Origin: Elizabethkingia miricola | GTDB taxonomy: Bacteria > Bacteroidota > Bacteroidia > Flavobacteriales > Weeksellaceae | Direction: 5' to 3' | DNA length: 64,000 nucleotides | NCBI RefSeq assembly: GCF_001675285.1 | Contig: NZ_LSGQ01000033.1 | Location: 1 to 64,000, forward strand | In this document: positions 9,524 to 17,782 of the stretch, piece by piece | How the letters are laid out: every line of letters starts with the position of its first letter | How positions within the stretch are numbered: the stretch's first letter is position 1 | Position numbers and translations under genes: made by a program | Notes under the pieces: generated by a model | Told to the model about the DNA's origin: nothing | Databases searched by the model: none | Seen by the model: only the letters and a program-made list of their open reading frames with translations

Positions 9524-9934
9524 TCACTTTTTAACACGCTTAAAAATTTTTACAATTACTGGAGCATTCTCTATTTCCACCGGATTATTGTTTTTGTTCC
9601 ATAATACCAGTTGCTGACGGAAGTACAATTTACCTTTTATTACTTTCATTTCGATTTTAGAGTCATTTCTATGATAATACGGAGGTATAATAAGCTTACC
9701 ATTCTTTATCTGTGCCCGAAAATGCTCTTCCGGAGCCTCACCTGTTCCAACATCTATAAAATTTGCATAATCTTTACCCTTTTCAAATTTTAGAATTATA
9801 GTACTGCTGTAATGTTTCCTTTTATAAATCCATGTTCCTTCAAAATCTGCTTTTATTTGTGGGGATACTAAGGTTTGGGCAAATACAGTTATATTACTTA
9901 ACAATACAATTATAACAGCTAAGTGTGTTTTCAT
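9524..9934 (-). CDS. Small secreted protein of unknown function
   Basis: This 136-residue protein has a clear signal peptide (residues 1-19, ending VFAQ). The mature part begins with an FEGTWIYKR segment and alternates short beta-like stretches rich in Lys, Ile and Tyr. That is the look of a small lipocalin- or DUF2147-like barrel, but no diagnostic motif lets me name a family. It stands alone, convergent with proS, with no obvious partner. Confidence 0.6.
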   Translation of the reverse strand: MKTHLAVIIVLLSNITVFAQTLVSPQIKADFEGTWIYKRKHYSSTIILKFEKGKDYANFIDVGTGEAPEEHFRAQIKNGKLIIPPYYHRNDSKIEMKVIKGKLYFRQQLVLWNKNNNPVEIENAPVIVKIFKRVKK

Positions 9935-10239
9935 CCTAGTTATCTTTTACAGACTGACGCCTTTTTCATAAATGTACAAAAACAAAAAATATTCTGTTAC
10001 AATCATATTCAAACTAATTAAATTCAAAAATTTTTCTATTTCTAATTGCATTATTTTATTCCTTTATCAATAAAACCAAGATGACGTTTTAATGCAGGCT
10101 GGCAATAAATATTTGCAAAAAAAATACCTGCTTTTCATTCACAATCCTGTATTAAAATATTCTTAAAGTTTCATTTTCAGCAATTTAATTGAAAAAAAAT
10201 TACTTATTTTTGATATATTAACTTTTAAACTAAACTATT
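9935..10239. other. Divergent intergenic region with promoter
   Basis: These 305 bases separate two divergent genes and contain no credible ORF. The only signal I see is TATTTTTG at 10205-10212, a TAnnTTTG-type -7 box that would start transcription about 20 bases before the DUF937-OmpA start codon. Confidence 0.5.
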
Positions 10240-11556
10240 ATGTCTGTAAACATTATTGATCTTGTAAAAAATTATCTTTCACCTGGCGTAGTATCTCAGA
10301 CAGCTACTCAGCTTGGAGAAAGTGAATCCGGAGTATCTAAAGCTATCAGCGCTTTTCTACCCGTACTAGTTGGTGGTATTGCCGATAAAGCAGGTAGTAC
10401 TCCCGGATTATTGGACCAGCTAAAAGGATTGGCTTCTGGCGGAATTCTTTCCAGTTTGGGATCTGGAGGGGGTAATTCTGTAGTATCTGGTATTATCTCT
10501 TCTATCTTTGGCGATAAAATCGGTGGAATCTTATCCTCTGTATCCAGTTTTGCCGGTATTAAAGAATCATCTGCACAATCACTTTTAGGACTGACATCAG
10601 ATGCTACTTTAGGTACTATTGGTAAATACGCAGCAGATAACAACCTAGATGAATCCGGATTTACCAACCTTCTTTCCGGCCAAAAAAGCTGGATTTCTTC
10701 TTTATTACCTGCCGGACTTTCACTAAGCGCATTAGGCTTGGGGGGAATTTTCAGTGGACTTGGTGAAAAAGCTGAAGATGTAAAAGAAGCTGTTACTGAA
10801 AAAATTGAAGACATTAAAAATGTATTTACAGGAAATGAAGAGACTCCTGAAGTTACCAGATCCGGAAATACATACACTCCGCCTCCTGCAGGAAATAACG
10901 GCGGTGGTGGTTCTGTATGGAAATGGTTGTTGCCATTGATCCTTTTAGGATTAATAGGCTGGTTCCTGTGGAAGCAGTGTAAAGCAAAAGAAAACTCTAC
11001 AACAACAGTTACAACTACAGAAAGTACTTCTTCAGGTACTACACCTCAGGATAGTGCAAAAACAAGCACTACAACTACTACTAAAGAGACAACTACAATT
11101 GATGTAAAAGGAGCCTCTTTACAAGGATTTAAAGGTGGTATGGAAGAAAGTATGGTTAACTTCCTTAACTCCGGAAAATATGCTACTACTGATGACGAAG
11201 CGTTAAAAACTACATGGTATAACTTCGACAATGTTAACTTTGTAATTGGTAAAGCAGATAAACTTGAGGCTGGTTCTGAAGGACAAATCCAGAACATAGC
11301 TACTATTCTGAAAGCTTTTCCTGATGCTAAAATCAAAATCGGTGGTTACACAGATAAAACAGGAAACGAAGCCAGCAACCTGAAATTATCTCAGGACAGA
11401 GCTAACTTCATCAAAGCTGAGTTAACAAAATTAGGTGTAGGCGGACAAATCCTTGAAGCAAAAGGTTATGGAAGCGAACATGCTACAGTTGCTGCAACTG
11501 CATCTAACGAAGAAAGAGCTGTTGACAGAAAAATGGCTGTAAGATTTGCAAAATAA
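10240..11556 (+). CDS. DUF937-OmpA fusion envelope protein
   Basis: A 438-residue protein in three parts. Residues 1-165 are a DUF937 domain, a Gly/Ser/Leu-rich helical repeat region (for example FLPVLVGGIADKAG). A transmembrane segment lies at about residues 228-243 (WLLPLILLGLIGWFLW), followed by a Thr/Ser-rich linker. Residues about 290-438 are an OmpA-like peptidoglycan-binding domain with IGGYTDKTGNEASNLKLSQDRA, ending KMAVRFAK. With no signal peptide, the DUF937 part is probably cytoplasmic and the OmpA part periplasmic, tying the inner membrane to the wall. This orientation is inferred. It is a single-gene unit with its own promoter and terminator. Confidence 0.9.
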   Translation: MSVNIIDLVKNYLSPGVVSQTATQLGESESGVSKAISAFLPVLVGGIADKAGSTPGLLDQLKGLASGGILSSLGSGGGNSVVSGIISSIFGDKIGGILSSVSSFAGIKESSAQSLLGLTSDATLGTIGKYAADNNLDESGFTNLLSGQKSWISSLLPAGLSLSALGLGGIFSGLGEKAEDVKEAVTEKIEDIKNVFTGNEETPEVTRSGNTYTPPPAGNNGGGGSVWKWLLPLILLGLIGWFLWKQCKAKENSTTTVTTTESTSSGTTPQDSAKTSTTTTTKETTTIDVKGASLQGFKGGMEESMVNFLNSGKYATTDDEALKTTWYNFDNVNFVIGKADKLEAGSEGQIQNIATILKAFPDAKIKIGGYTDKTGNEASNLKLSQDRANFIKAELTKLGVGGQILEAKGYGSEHATVAATASNEERAVDRKMAVRFAK

Positions 11557-11578
11557 GCATCTCATTTACAATACTTAA

Positions 11579-11603
11579 CCGCTCACCATGAGCGGTTTTT
11601 TTG
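11579..11603 (+). terminator. Terminator after the DUF937-OmpA gene
   Basis: CCGCTCA and TGAGCGG arms around a short CCA loop, followed by T7. Confidence 0.9.
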
Positions 11604-11634
11604 TGTTCAATTCTTTCTTTTTAGATTATTTTAG

Positions 11635-11656
11635 TAATTTTGTTAGATTAAACTAA
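11635..11656 (+). promoter_or_regulatory. mntH promoter with DtxR/MntR-like operator
   Basis: TAATTTTG (11635-11642) is a TAnnTTTG -7 box. Directly after it TTAGATTAAACTAA (11643-11656) has TTAG and CTAA arms 6 bases apart, the layout of DtxR/MntR-family sites. It would cover the transcription start, so repression by metal-loaded regulator is likely. No DtxR-family gene is in the window. Confidence 0.5.
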
Positions 11657-11669
11657 CTTTTCATTTTTA

Positions 11670-13067
11670 ATGACGGATAAATCTCTTCACGAAATACACG
11701 AAACAATTGATACCAAAAAACTTACCGGATGGAGACGGATTCTTAGTTTTTTTGGCCCCGCACTTTTAGTTAGTATTGGCTATATGGATCCAGGTAACTG
11801 GGCAACAGACCTGGAAGCCGGTTCCAGATTTGGTTACAAACTATTATTTGTGCTTTTGCTTTCTAATCTTATGGCCTTGGTATTACAAAGTCTTTCAGCA
11901 AGACTGGGTATTGTAAAGAGAAAAGACTTAGCACAGATTAATAAAACAATATATCCCCGAAAACTCAATTTCATTCTTTATATTCTGGCAGAAATAGCCA
12001 TTATTGCGACTGACCTAGCAGAAGTACTCGGAATGGCATTAGGTCTGAAACTCTTGTTCGGAATAGATCTGATCTGGGGGGTACTTATCACTTTTGTGGA
12101 CACTTTATTAATACTATATCTGCAAAAATTGGGTGTAAGAAAAATTGAAAGCTTTATCCTTGGATTAATCTTTATTATTGCCGGTGCATTTGTTTTCCAG
12201 CTTATTCTTTCACAGCCGGATATTGCCAGTATTACTGGTGGATTAGTTCCTAAAAAGTTAAGTACTGAAGAGCTTTATATATCCATTGGGATTATCGGTG
12301 CCACAGTAATGCCTCACAACTTGTATCTCCACTCTTCGCTTGTACAGTCCCGGAAAATAAACGATGATGAAAAAAGTATTAAGGAATCGCTGAAATACAA
12401 TTTTTGGGATTCTGCAATATCATTAAACTTCGCTTTCTTTGTAAATGCGGCAATTCTTATTTTGGCTGCCAGCACATTTCATAATTCAGGTAATCAGGAA
12501 CTCAACTCCATTACTGATGCCTACAAAATGTTGGCTCCGGTTCTGAATAACAATTTTGCACCAGTTGCATTTGCTATTGCACTAATTGCAGCTGGGCAAT
12601 CCTCTACCGTTACAGGAACACTGGCAGGACAAATTGTTATGGAAGGTTATCTGAATATTAAAATCAACCCGTTTATTCGTCAGTTAATTACCAGATTACT
12701 GGCTATCATTCCGTCTATTTTGGTTATCATACTCTATGGAGATGACAAATCGGAATCGCTATTGGTATTCTCTCAGGTAATATTAAGCTTACAACTGAGC
12801 TTTGCTATTATACCTCTTATCTTCAGTGTAAGCTCCGAAAAGATTATGAAGAACTTCAGAATCGGTCTACCATTACGGATCACATCCTGGGGTATTGCAG
12901 TATTAATATGCGGACTTAATCTGTTTTGGCTTGTATCCTATACTTTCGAAGGCTTCAGCAATCTTTCTTTTGGTATAAAACTGCTGCATATTCTCGGAAT
13001 TGTAGCTTTTATAACGCTCCTGTTTTACACATGTTACTATCCACTTAAAAAGGAAAAGTCTGCCTAA
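11670..13067 (+). CDS. mntH: Nramp-family divalent metal transporter
   Basis: Proton-coupled importer of Mn(II)/Fe(II) in the inner membrane. Its 465 residues hold about eleven hydrophobic helices. Helix 1 carries the metal-binding DPGN motif (near residue 41) and helix 6 carries MPHNLYLHSS (near residue 214), with Met and His as expected for Nramp. The polar N-terminal 20 residues are usual. The gene is preceded by a TTAG-N6-CTAA palindrome on its promoter and is not joined to grpE, which has its own -7 box 28 bases before its start codon. Confidence 0.95.
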   Translation: MTDKSLHEIHETIDTKKLTGWRRILSFFGPALLVSIGYMDPGNWATDLEAGSRFGYKLLFVLLLSNLMALVLQSLSARLGIVKRKDLAQINKTIYPRKLNFILYILAEIAIIATDLAEVLGMALGLKLLFGIDLIWGVLITFVDTLLILYLQKLGVRKIESFILGLIFIIAGAFVFQLILSQPDIASITGGLVPKKLSTEELYISIGIIGATVMPHNLYLHSSLVQSRKINDDEKSIKESLKYNFWDSAISLNFAFFVNAAILILAASTFHNSGNQELNSITDAYKMLAPVLNNNFAPVAFAIALIAAGQSSTVTGTLAGQIVMEGYLNIKINPFIRQLITRLLAIIPSILVIILYGDDKSESLLVFSQVILSLQLSFAIIPLIFSVSSEKIMKNFRIGLPLRITSWGIAVLICGLNLFWLVSYTFEGFSNLSFGIKLLHILGIVAFITLLFYTCYYPLKKEKSA

Positions 13068-13091
13068 ATGTCCTAAAATATATTTTGGCGT

Positions 13092-13099
13092 TATCTTTG
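13092..13099 (+). promoter_or_regulatory. -7 box for grpE-dnaJ
   Basis: TATCTTTG matches TAnnTTTG and lies 28 bases upstream of the grpE start codon. No CIRCE inverted repeat is visible. Confidence 0.5.
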
Positions 13100-13126
13100 T
13101 GAAAATGACTTTAAAATATATCAATA

Positions 13127-13663
13127 ATGGACGAAAATAAGGAAATACAGGCAGAAGAGACTACGCCAAATGAAAATATAGAGAACAACGATACTACATC
13201 TACTGAAAATTTGTCAGCAACTCCGTCAGCTGAGGACCAATTGGCAGAAGAAAAAGATCGTTACATCCGACTTTATGCTGAGTTCGAAAACTATAAAAAG
13301 AGAACCACTAAAGAAAAGATGGACTTTTTCAAATATGCTAATCAGGATCTTATGGTTTCCATGCTTGCTGTTTTAGACGATTTTGAAAGAGCTATAAAGG
13401 AGATTTCTAAAAATGGCAATCCTGAAGATCTTAAAGGTATAGAACTTATTTACCAGAAATTTAAAGGTAAATTAACTGAAAAAGGCCTTGTTACTATCGA
13501 GGTACAGGCAGGAGACAGCTTTGATGTAGACAAGCATGAAGCTATTACACAAATCCCTGCTCCTTCAGACGATTTAAAAGGTAAAATCGTAGATGTTATA
13601 GAGACTGGTTATATGCTTCACGATAAAGTAATTCGTTTCGCGAAAGTAGTAGTAGGAGCATAA
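13127..13663 (+). CDS. grpE: Nucleotide exchange factor GrpE
   Basis: Releases ADP from DnaK in the cytoplasmic chaperone cycle. The 178-residue protein starts with an acidic, Asn/Thr-rich disordered tail (about 1-40). A long coiled-coil helix (AEEKDRYIRLYAEFENYKKR) follows, then the four-helix part with VSMLAVLDDFERA, and the C-terminal beta domain with the GrpE signature ending VIRFAKVVVG. It lies 26 bases before dnaJ, forming a grpE-dnaJ operon. The dnaK gene is not in this window. Confidence 0.96.
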   Translation: MDENKEIQAEETTPNENIENNDTTSTENLSATPSAEDQLAEEKDRYIRLYAEFENYKKRTTKEKMDFFKYANQDLMVSMLAVLDDFERAIKEISKNGNPEDLKGIELIYQKFKGKLTEKGLVTIEVQAGDSFDVDKHEAITQIPAPSDDLKGKIVDVIETGYMLHDKVIRFAKVVVGA

Positions 13664-13689
13664 TTCCAATATAATTCTGAAGTAAGAAA

Positions 13690-14802
13690 ATGACAAAAAG
13701 AGATTACTATGAGGTATTAGGCATTAGCAAATCTGCTTCTGCTGATGAGATCAAGAAGGCTTACCGTAAAATGGCTATAAAGTTTCACCCGGATAAAAAT
13801 CCTGGTGATAAAGAAGCTGAAGAAAACTTTAAAGAGGCTGCTGAAGCCTATGAAGTTCTAAGCGATGATAATAAACGTGCCCGTTATGACCAGTATGGTC
13901 ATGCTGGTGTTGGCGGAGCAGCTGGTGGCGGCTTTGGCGGCGGAATGAACATGGATGATATTTTCAGTCAGTTTGGAGATATATTCGGTGGACATTTTGG
14001 CGGCTTTGGTGGTTTCGGCGGCGGCGGACGTCAGCAGGTAAAAGGAAGCAACCTCAGAGTAAGAATAAAATTAAACCTTGACGAAATGGTAAATGGTACA
14101 ACCAAAACCATCAAGGTAAAGAAAATGAAATTGGCACCCGGAGTAACTTCTAAAACCTGTCCAACATGTCAGGGAAGCGGTGTACAGATGAAGATAATGA
14201 ACACTATGTTCGGACAGATGCAAACGCAGACAACCTGCGGAACATGTAACGGACTAGGGAAAGTTGCAGACAAAATTCCTTCAGGAGCTAACGAACATGG
14301 TCTGATAAAAGATGATGAGGAAATCAGTATCAACATACCAGCGGGAGCAAGAGATGGCATTCAGCTGAATGTTCGCGGAAAAGGTAACGATGCCCCTTTT
14401 GGCGGAACTCCAGGAGATCTTTTAGTTGTTATTGAAGAAGAAGAAGACAACACTATAAAGCGTGAAGGCGATAACCTGCACCAGGAACTTTATATCTCTT
14501 TTGCTGAAGCAGCATTGGGAACTTCTAAAGAAATTCCGACAGTGGGTGGAAAAGTAAAAGTAAAAATCGATGCCGGAACACAATCCGGAAAGATACTTCG
14601 TTTAGCGAACAAAGGATTACCAAGCATCGACAGCTACGGAAAAGGTGACATGTTTGTACATATCAATGTATGGACGCCTCAGAAACTTTCTAAAGAGCAA
14701 AAAGAATTCTTCGAAAATCAAATGGAATCTGATGAAATGATTCCGAAACCAACAGGAAAGGAAAAAACTTTCTTTGAAAAGGTAAAAGACTTATTTAATT
14801 AA
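13690..14802 (+). CDS. dnaJ: Chaperone DnaJ with a reduced zinc-finger domain
   Basis: Hsp40 co-chaperone that stimulates DnaK ATPase. The J domain is at residues 1-68, with the HPD motif at 33-35. A Gly/Phe region follows to about residue 115, and beta-sandwich client domains I and II make up the C-terminal half. The zinc-finger domain is unusual: only two CxxCxGxG motifs remain (Cys157/160 and Cys183/186) instead of four. Motif I is replaced by [11 protein letters not shown] and motif IV by a [11 protein letters not shown] stretch, so one of two zinc centres is gone. The total length of 370 residues is near normal. It is co-transcribed with grpE. Confidence 0.96.
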   Translation: MTKRDYYEVLGISKSASADEIKKAYRKMAIKFHPDKNPGDKEAEENFKEAAEAYEVLSDDNKRARYDQYGHAGVGGAAGGGFGGGMNMDDIFSQFGDIFGGHFGGFGGFGGGGRQQVKGSNLRVRIKLNLDEMVNGTTKTIKVKKMKLAPGVTSKTCPTCQGSGVQMKIMNTMFGQMQTQTTCGTCNGLGKVADKIPSGANEHGLIKDDEEISINIPAGARDGIQLNVRGKGNDAPFGGTPGDLLVVIEEEEDNTIKREGDNLHQELYISFAEAALGTSKEIPTVGGKVKVKIDAGTQSGKILRLANKGLPSIDSYGKGDMFVHINVWTPQKLSKEQKEFFENQMESDEMIPKPTGKEKTFFEKVKDLFN

Positions 14803-14827
14803 GTTATACATAAGTCAACTTTACAAT

Positions 14828-14853
14828 AGCCTGCTTTTTAGCAGGCTTTTTTA
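14828..14853 (+). terminator. Terminator after dnaJ
   Basis: AGCCTGC and GCAGGCT form a 7-bp stem with a TTTTTA loop, followed by a T run. Confidence 0.9.
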
Positions 14854-14937
14854 TGCATAATCCTTGAATCATTCGATCATCATATGATTTTCACCACTTG
14901 TGGTCCATTAAAAATGTTAAACTTATCTAAATATTAA

Positions 14938-14952
14938 TGCGACATTATTGCA
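14938..14952. promoter_or_regulatory. Fur-family-like operator, distal copy
   Basis: TGCGACATTATTGCA shares its first seven and last five bases with the site beside the Fur-family gene (2678-2692), including the preceding TTAA. The palindrome is imperfect (two arm mismatches). Confidence 0.45.
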
Positions 14953-14975
14953 TTTATAAATAAAGATATTATATT

Positions 14976-14990
14976 CGCAACTAAGTTGCA
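14976..14990. promoter_or_regulatory. Fur-family-like operator, proximal copy
   Basis: CGCAACTAAGTTGCA is a 7-1-7 inverted repeat with one mismatch (inner GCAACT and AGTTGC are perfect). Its centre is 38 bases from the 14938-14952 site and it ends 43 bases before the next start codon. Confidence 0.5.
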
Positions 14991-15033
14991 TTTAAAAAGA
15001 TAATATTATTCCTATTTTTAAAACCGATCTGTT

Positions 15034-15510
15034 ATGATGTTTCCGCAAGTCTTAAAAAATACGTCTTATCTTAACTACCGTAATGACGATGTTCTGTCTC
15101 ATTTTTCATGTTTATATAATCTCCCCGCTGAAGAAATTGAAGAACTCTTTCAGGAGACAAAAAAATATATTGCAATTTGTACACAGCCCGGAATATACAT
15201 CAATGACGATATGCTGATTATAGAGGAGATGTGGAATAGCTTTATTGTGTTTACTTCCGCTTATACCGAATTTTGTCAGCGTTTTTTTAACCGCTTTGTC
15301 CATCATACCCCCTTGCAAAAGAGGAGCAAAACCGAATATATCAATTCCCAAATTATTTGTGCAGAAGCTAAAAAAGATGAATCTATGCGAAAAAAGGAAT
15401 TACTAATGAATACAGTCTATGTATTGTGTGGAGAAAAAACTGTTTCAAAATGGTTCAAGGAATATCCGGAAAAGTATACAAAAGAATATATAAGAGCTAT
15501 CCAGAGATAA
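15034..15510 (+). CDS. GRDP-like (glycine-rich-domain-protein-like) small protein
   Basis: A 158-residue cytoplasmic protein with no signal or membrane segment. Its centre carries a pattern I recognise from bacterial proteins called glycine-rich domain-containing protein-like. The parts are CTQPGIYINDDMLIIEEMW, then SFIVFTSAYTEFC and a terminal HHTP. In those relatives the tryptophan is usually followed by His (WHxFI); here it is Asn. The biochemical role is unknown. The likely start at 15034 (MMFPQ) could be Met2. Two palindromes like the Fur-family operator precede it, so metal-controlled expression is plausible. It has no co-directional partner. Confidence 0.7.
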   Translation: MMFPQVLKNTSYLNYRNDDVLSHFSCLYNLPAEEIEELFQETKKYIAICTQPGIYINDDMLIIEEMWNSFIVFTSAYTEFCQRFFNRFVHHTPLQKRSKTEYINSQIICAEAKKDESMRKKELLMNTVYVLCGEKTVSKWFKEYPEKYTKEYIRAIQR

Positions 15511-15616
15511 AAATTTGTACTCTGCATTTACAACAAAATGAAAGCTTGACATAACAGGATTTTATTCTTGTAATTTTCGCCAGTGCTTATTTTGCCTAAT
15601 CTATTATAAACCCATA

Positions 15617-16252
15617 TTACTTATTTTTTGCACTGGACAAATAGTAATGCCAAAGCATCATAGTAGCTATAGTACGGTAAGGCTTCCAGCTTTCACTAAT
15701 ACTTATTATTTCTTCTCTTGTAACAGAAGATTCAAGCTTCTTTAAACGTTTTAATGCATTTACAGCTGCCAGATCACCAATAGGAAAAAGGTCTGTGCGC
15801 TGCAATACAAACATGAGGTAAACATCTATTGTCCAATTCCCGATACCTTTGAGCTTAATAAGCCTATCCCGTATTTCTTCATTTGTTATTTTTTCAAGCT
15901 CATGCAGCCTCACCTCATCATTTATAAGTGCCTTGGCCAATCCTCTAATGTAAGCGGATTTCTGCCGGCTTACAAAGCAGGCTTTCATTTCCTCATCGGT
16001 AAGTGTAAGAATCTTTTCAGGAGAAATATCTATAAGCTTTTCTTTCAGTTTATTTAAAGCAGCCAATGCTGATGCTAAAGAAACCTGCTGTTCTAAAATG
16101 ATATGAACAAAAGTTTCAAAACTATTATCCCTTGTCCACATTGGCGGATAGCCATATGCATCCACAACCTCTTTCAAATGATTATCATTATTGGCCAGCT
16201 CGTCACATATTATCCGGAAGTTTTCAGAAGTAAAAGTCGAAGATATATTCAT
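15617..16252 (-). CDS. DNA-3-methyladenine glycosylase II-like (HhH-GPD)
   Basis: Base-excision-repair glycosylase that removes alkylated bases. The 211-residue protein corresponds to the catalytic part of AlkA. The helix-hairpin-helix LKGIGNWTIDVYLMF lies at residues 134-148 and the catalytic aspartate of the GPD motif is Asp160 (FPIGDLA). The N-terminal beta domain of E. coli AlkA is missing, as in the short family members. It lies 10 bases downstream of the Ogt-type alkyltransferase gene, giving a two-gene alkylation-repair operon. No Ada-type regulator is present. Confidence 0.9.
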   Translation of the reverse strand: MNISSTFTSENFRIICDELANNDNHLKEVVDAYGYPPMWTRDNSFETFVHIILEQQVSLASALAALNKLKEKLIDISPEKILTLTDEEMKACFVSRQKSAYIRGLAKALINDEVRLHELEKITNEEIRDRLIKLKGIGNWTIDVYLMFVLQRTDLFPIGDLAAVNALKRLKKLESSVTREEIISISESWKPYRTIATMMLWHYYLSSAKNK

Positions 16253-16262
16253 TGTACATTTA

Positions 16263-16778
16263 TTAATCGAAAAGAGAAGGTATCGTGTATTTATTTTCCA
16301 GATTTAATAAAATAGTTTTATTGGCAATACCTCCGGCAAAACCAACCATACTGCCGGAAGCTCCAATTATTCTGTGACAAGGAACAATGATAGAAATAGG
16401 ATTTTTATTTAATGCTCCACCCACAGCTCTCACTGCTTTGATGTCTCCTAATATTTTTGCCAGCTCACCATAGGTAGCAGTAGTACCAAAAGGGACATCC
16501 AATAAAGCTTTCCATACTTTTTTCTGAAATTCGGTACCCGAAAAATCAAGTGGGATATCAAAAACAGTTCTGCTCTTTGCAAAATATTCTGTTAATTGTT
16601 GCTCAGTTTTCAAAAGTATAGGATTTTGGTCATCTCTTTCCGGAGCAGATAGTTTTGTCCGTTTATAGCCCTCCCCTTCCCATAATATAGCTGCAAGGCC
16701 CATATCTGAAGCGATAAGCCTGATCACCCCAAGTGGTGAAAGCATATCCTTATATACTAATTTCTGATTGTCTTCCAT
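16263..16778 (-). CDS. ogt: Methylated-DNA--protein-cysteine methyltransferase
   Basis: Suicide repair protein that moves the alkyl group from O6-alkylguanine to its own cysteine. The 171-residue sequence has the N-terminal ribonuclease-like domain, the FQKKVWKALLDVPFG start of the DNA-binding domain near residue 84, the helix-turn-helix around TYGELAKILG, and the active-site IVPCHRIIG with Cys134. Recognition helix residues AVRAVGGALNKNP are also present. It is first in the operon with the glycosylase. The family is certain; whether to call it ogt or MGMT-like is a naming choice. Confidence 0.95.
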   Translation of the reverse strand: MEDNQKLVYKDMLSPLGVIRLIASDMGLAAILWEGEGYKRTKLSAPERDDQNPILLKTEQQLTEYFAKSRTVFDIPLDFSGTEFQKKVWKALLDVPFGTTATYGELAKILGDIKAVRAVGGALNKNPISIIVPCHRIIGASGSMVGFAGGIANKTILLNLENKYTIPSLFD

Positions 16779-17299
16779 TATTATGATTTACTCATGAATT
16801 CAGCTCTATCTTCTCATACTGTATATACAATAAATTCAAAATATTCAGCCTGATCCAAATTTATTAAACTTTTTGCAGTTACTAAAATGGCTTCCTTTTT
16901 GCTTATCTTCCACAGCCTCAACAGCATTTTTATTGTACTAAATAACGCAACCTTTTTCAATTACCAGCATCTTATTTAGAAACAGTAACAATCCTGTATA
17001 GAACACCAACCAAATATTTAGATATGATACCAAAAGGACAAAATATTTTTAAAATACTCGCTTTTCTGATTGTTTATAATATACTGAAAGTGTGTCATAA
17101 GATATTTAATCTTCATCCTGATGCATGTGAATAAATTATCGTAAATCTTAATGAATTCTATATTCCTCCTCAGCAATACTTTTATTAATATGGCATATAA
17201 AATCACTGATAACCAGGCCTGACAGTCATAAACAAAATAAATCCTATCAAAAAAGTATAATTTTATTTCTATGATGCATTTTTATTTCAAAAAAAGAAA
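16779..17299. other. AT-rich intergenic region without a gene
   Basis: This stretch between ogt and the leader RNA of the TonB-receptor unit holds no ORF with family-like sequence and no tRNA. The 62-codon leftward ORF at 17018-17206 has no coding character. I see no strong terminator. Confidence 0.5.
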
Positions 17300-17307
17300 T
17301 ATATTTG
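17300..17307 (+). promoter_or_regulatory. -7 box for the leader RNA and TonB-receptor unit
   Basis: TATATTTG matches TAnnTTTG exactly. Transcription would begin at about 17313, directly before the structured element at 17316-17377. Confidence 0.6.
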
Positions 17308-17315
17308 CACCATAA

Positions 17316-17377
17316 TTATCAAGAACTTCAAAAGAAGTAGCAACCTGCAACAACAAGCAAGGTGCTGAAATAGATAA
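17316..17377 (+). ncRNA. Short S-box-like (SAM-I-like) leader RNA
   Basis: The element looks like the outer frame of a SAM-I riboswitch. TTATC (17316-17320) pairs with GATAA (17373-17377) as P1 and is followed by the typical AAGA. AGCAACC (17339-17345) faces GGTGCT (17361-17366) as in S-box P3, with an inner TGC/GCA extension. Instead of the long kink-turn P2 there is only ACTTC-AAAA-GAAGT (17325-17338), and P4 is absent, giving 62 nt against roughly 100 for a classical S-box. CAAGAACT (17320-17327) is perfectly complementary to AGTTCTTG (17423-17430), which could form an alternative structure just before the downstream ORF. Ligand binding is inferred, not shown. Confidence 0.45.
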
Positions 17378-17449
17378 GCCGATATTTCGGAAAAAATGTT
17401 GTATTCTATTTTCATTTTGTTGAGTTCTTGTGTTAAATAAAACACATTA

Positions 17450-17638
17450 ATGAAATATCAAAAAAGAAATTTCCGATTAATTATTCCGTTTACCGAGTTA
17501 ATACTTTTAGGCGCTTTTATAGCACCCTATTATTCTTGTATTTTCCTCACACCAGTTACGTTGCTTTTAGGCACAATTACTATTCTCCGATTGATTAAAA
17601 CAAAAGGAATGATGCACAGTATGTACTGTTGCTGTTAA
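17450..17638 (+). CDS. Small ORF with Met/Cys-rich end, possible leader
   Basis: A 62-codon ORF between the S-box-like RNA and the TonB receptor. The first 50 residues encode two hydrophobic segments. The last nine codons read MMHSMYCCC, i.e. three Met and three Cys before the stop. The ATG at 17609 could also start this 9-residue peptide alone. Either a small membrane protein with a metal-binding tail or a leader whose translation senses Met/Cys supply would fit. The sulfur-linked RNA upstream makes the second attractive, but this is inference. Confidence 0.45.
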   Translation: MKYQKRNFRLIIPFTELILLGAFIAPYYSCIFLTPVTLLLGTITILRLIKTKGMMHSMYCCC

Positions 17639-17782
17639 ATACAAAGCTAAAAATCATTCTTACAGGAAATCTATCTTGTTTCTTATGATGAAGGGCTAAT
17701 AGACCTGTTGGCTTTCATCGCTATTAATTATCAATCCAAAACAGCTCTGAAATATCGGGAGCTCTTAATCATTATCAACCTT

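Noticed and set aside
10308-10877. Leftward 189-codon ORF opposite the DUF937-OmpA gene
   Set aside because: It is Pro/Ser-rich, an antisense shadow of the Gly/Ser-rich DUF937 repeats, with no family-like features.
17018-17206. Leftward 62-codon ORF before the leader RNA
   Set aside because: AT-driven composition, no signal or motif, and no promoter on that strand.
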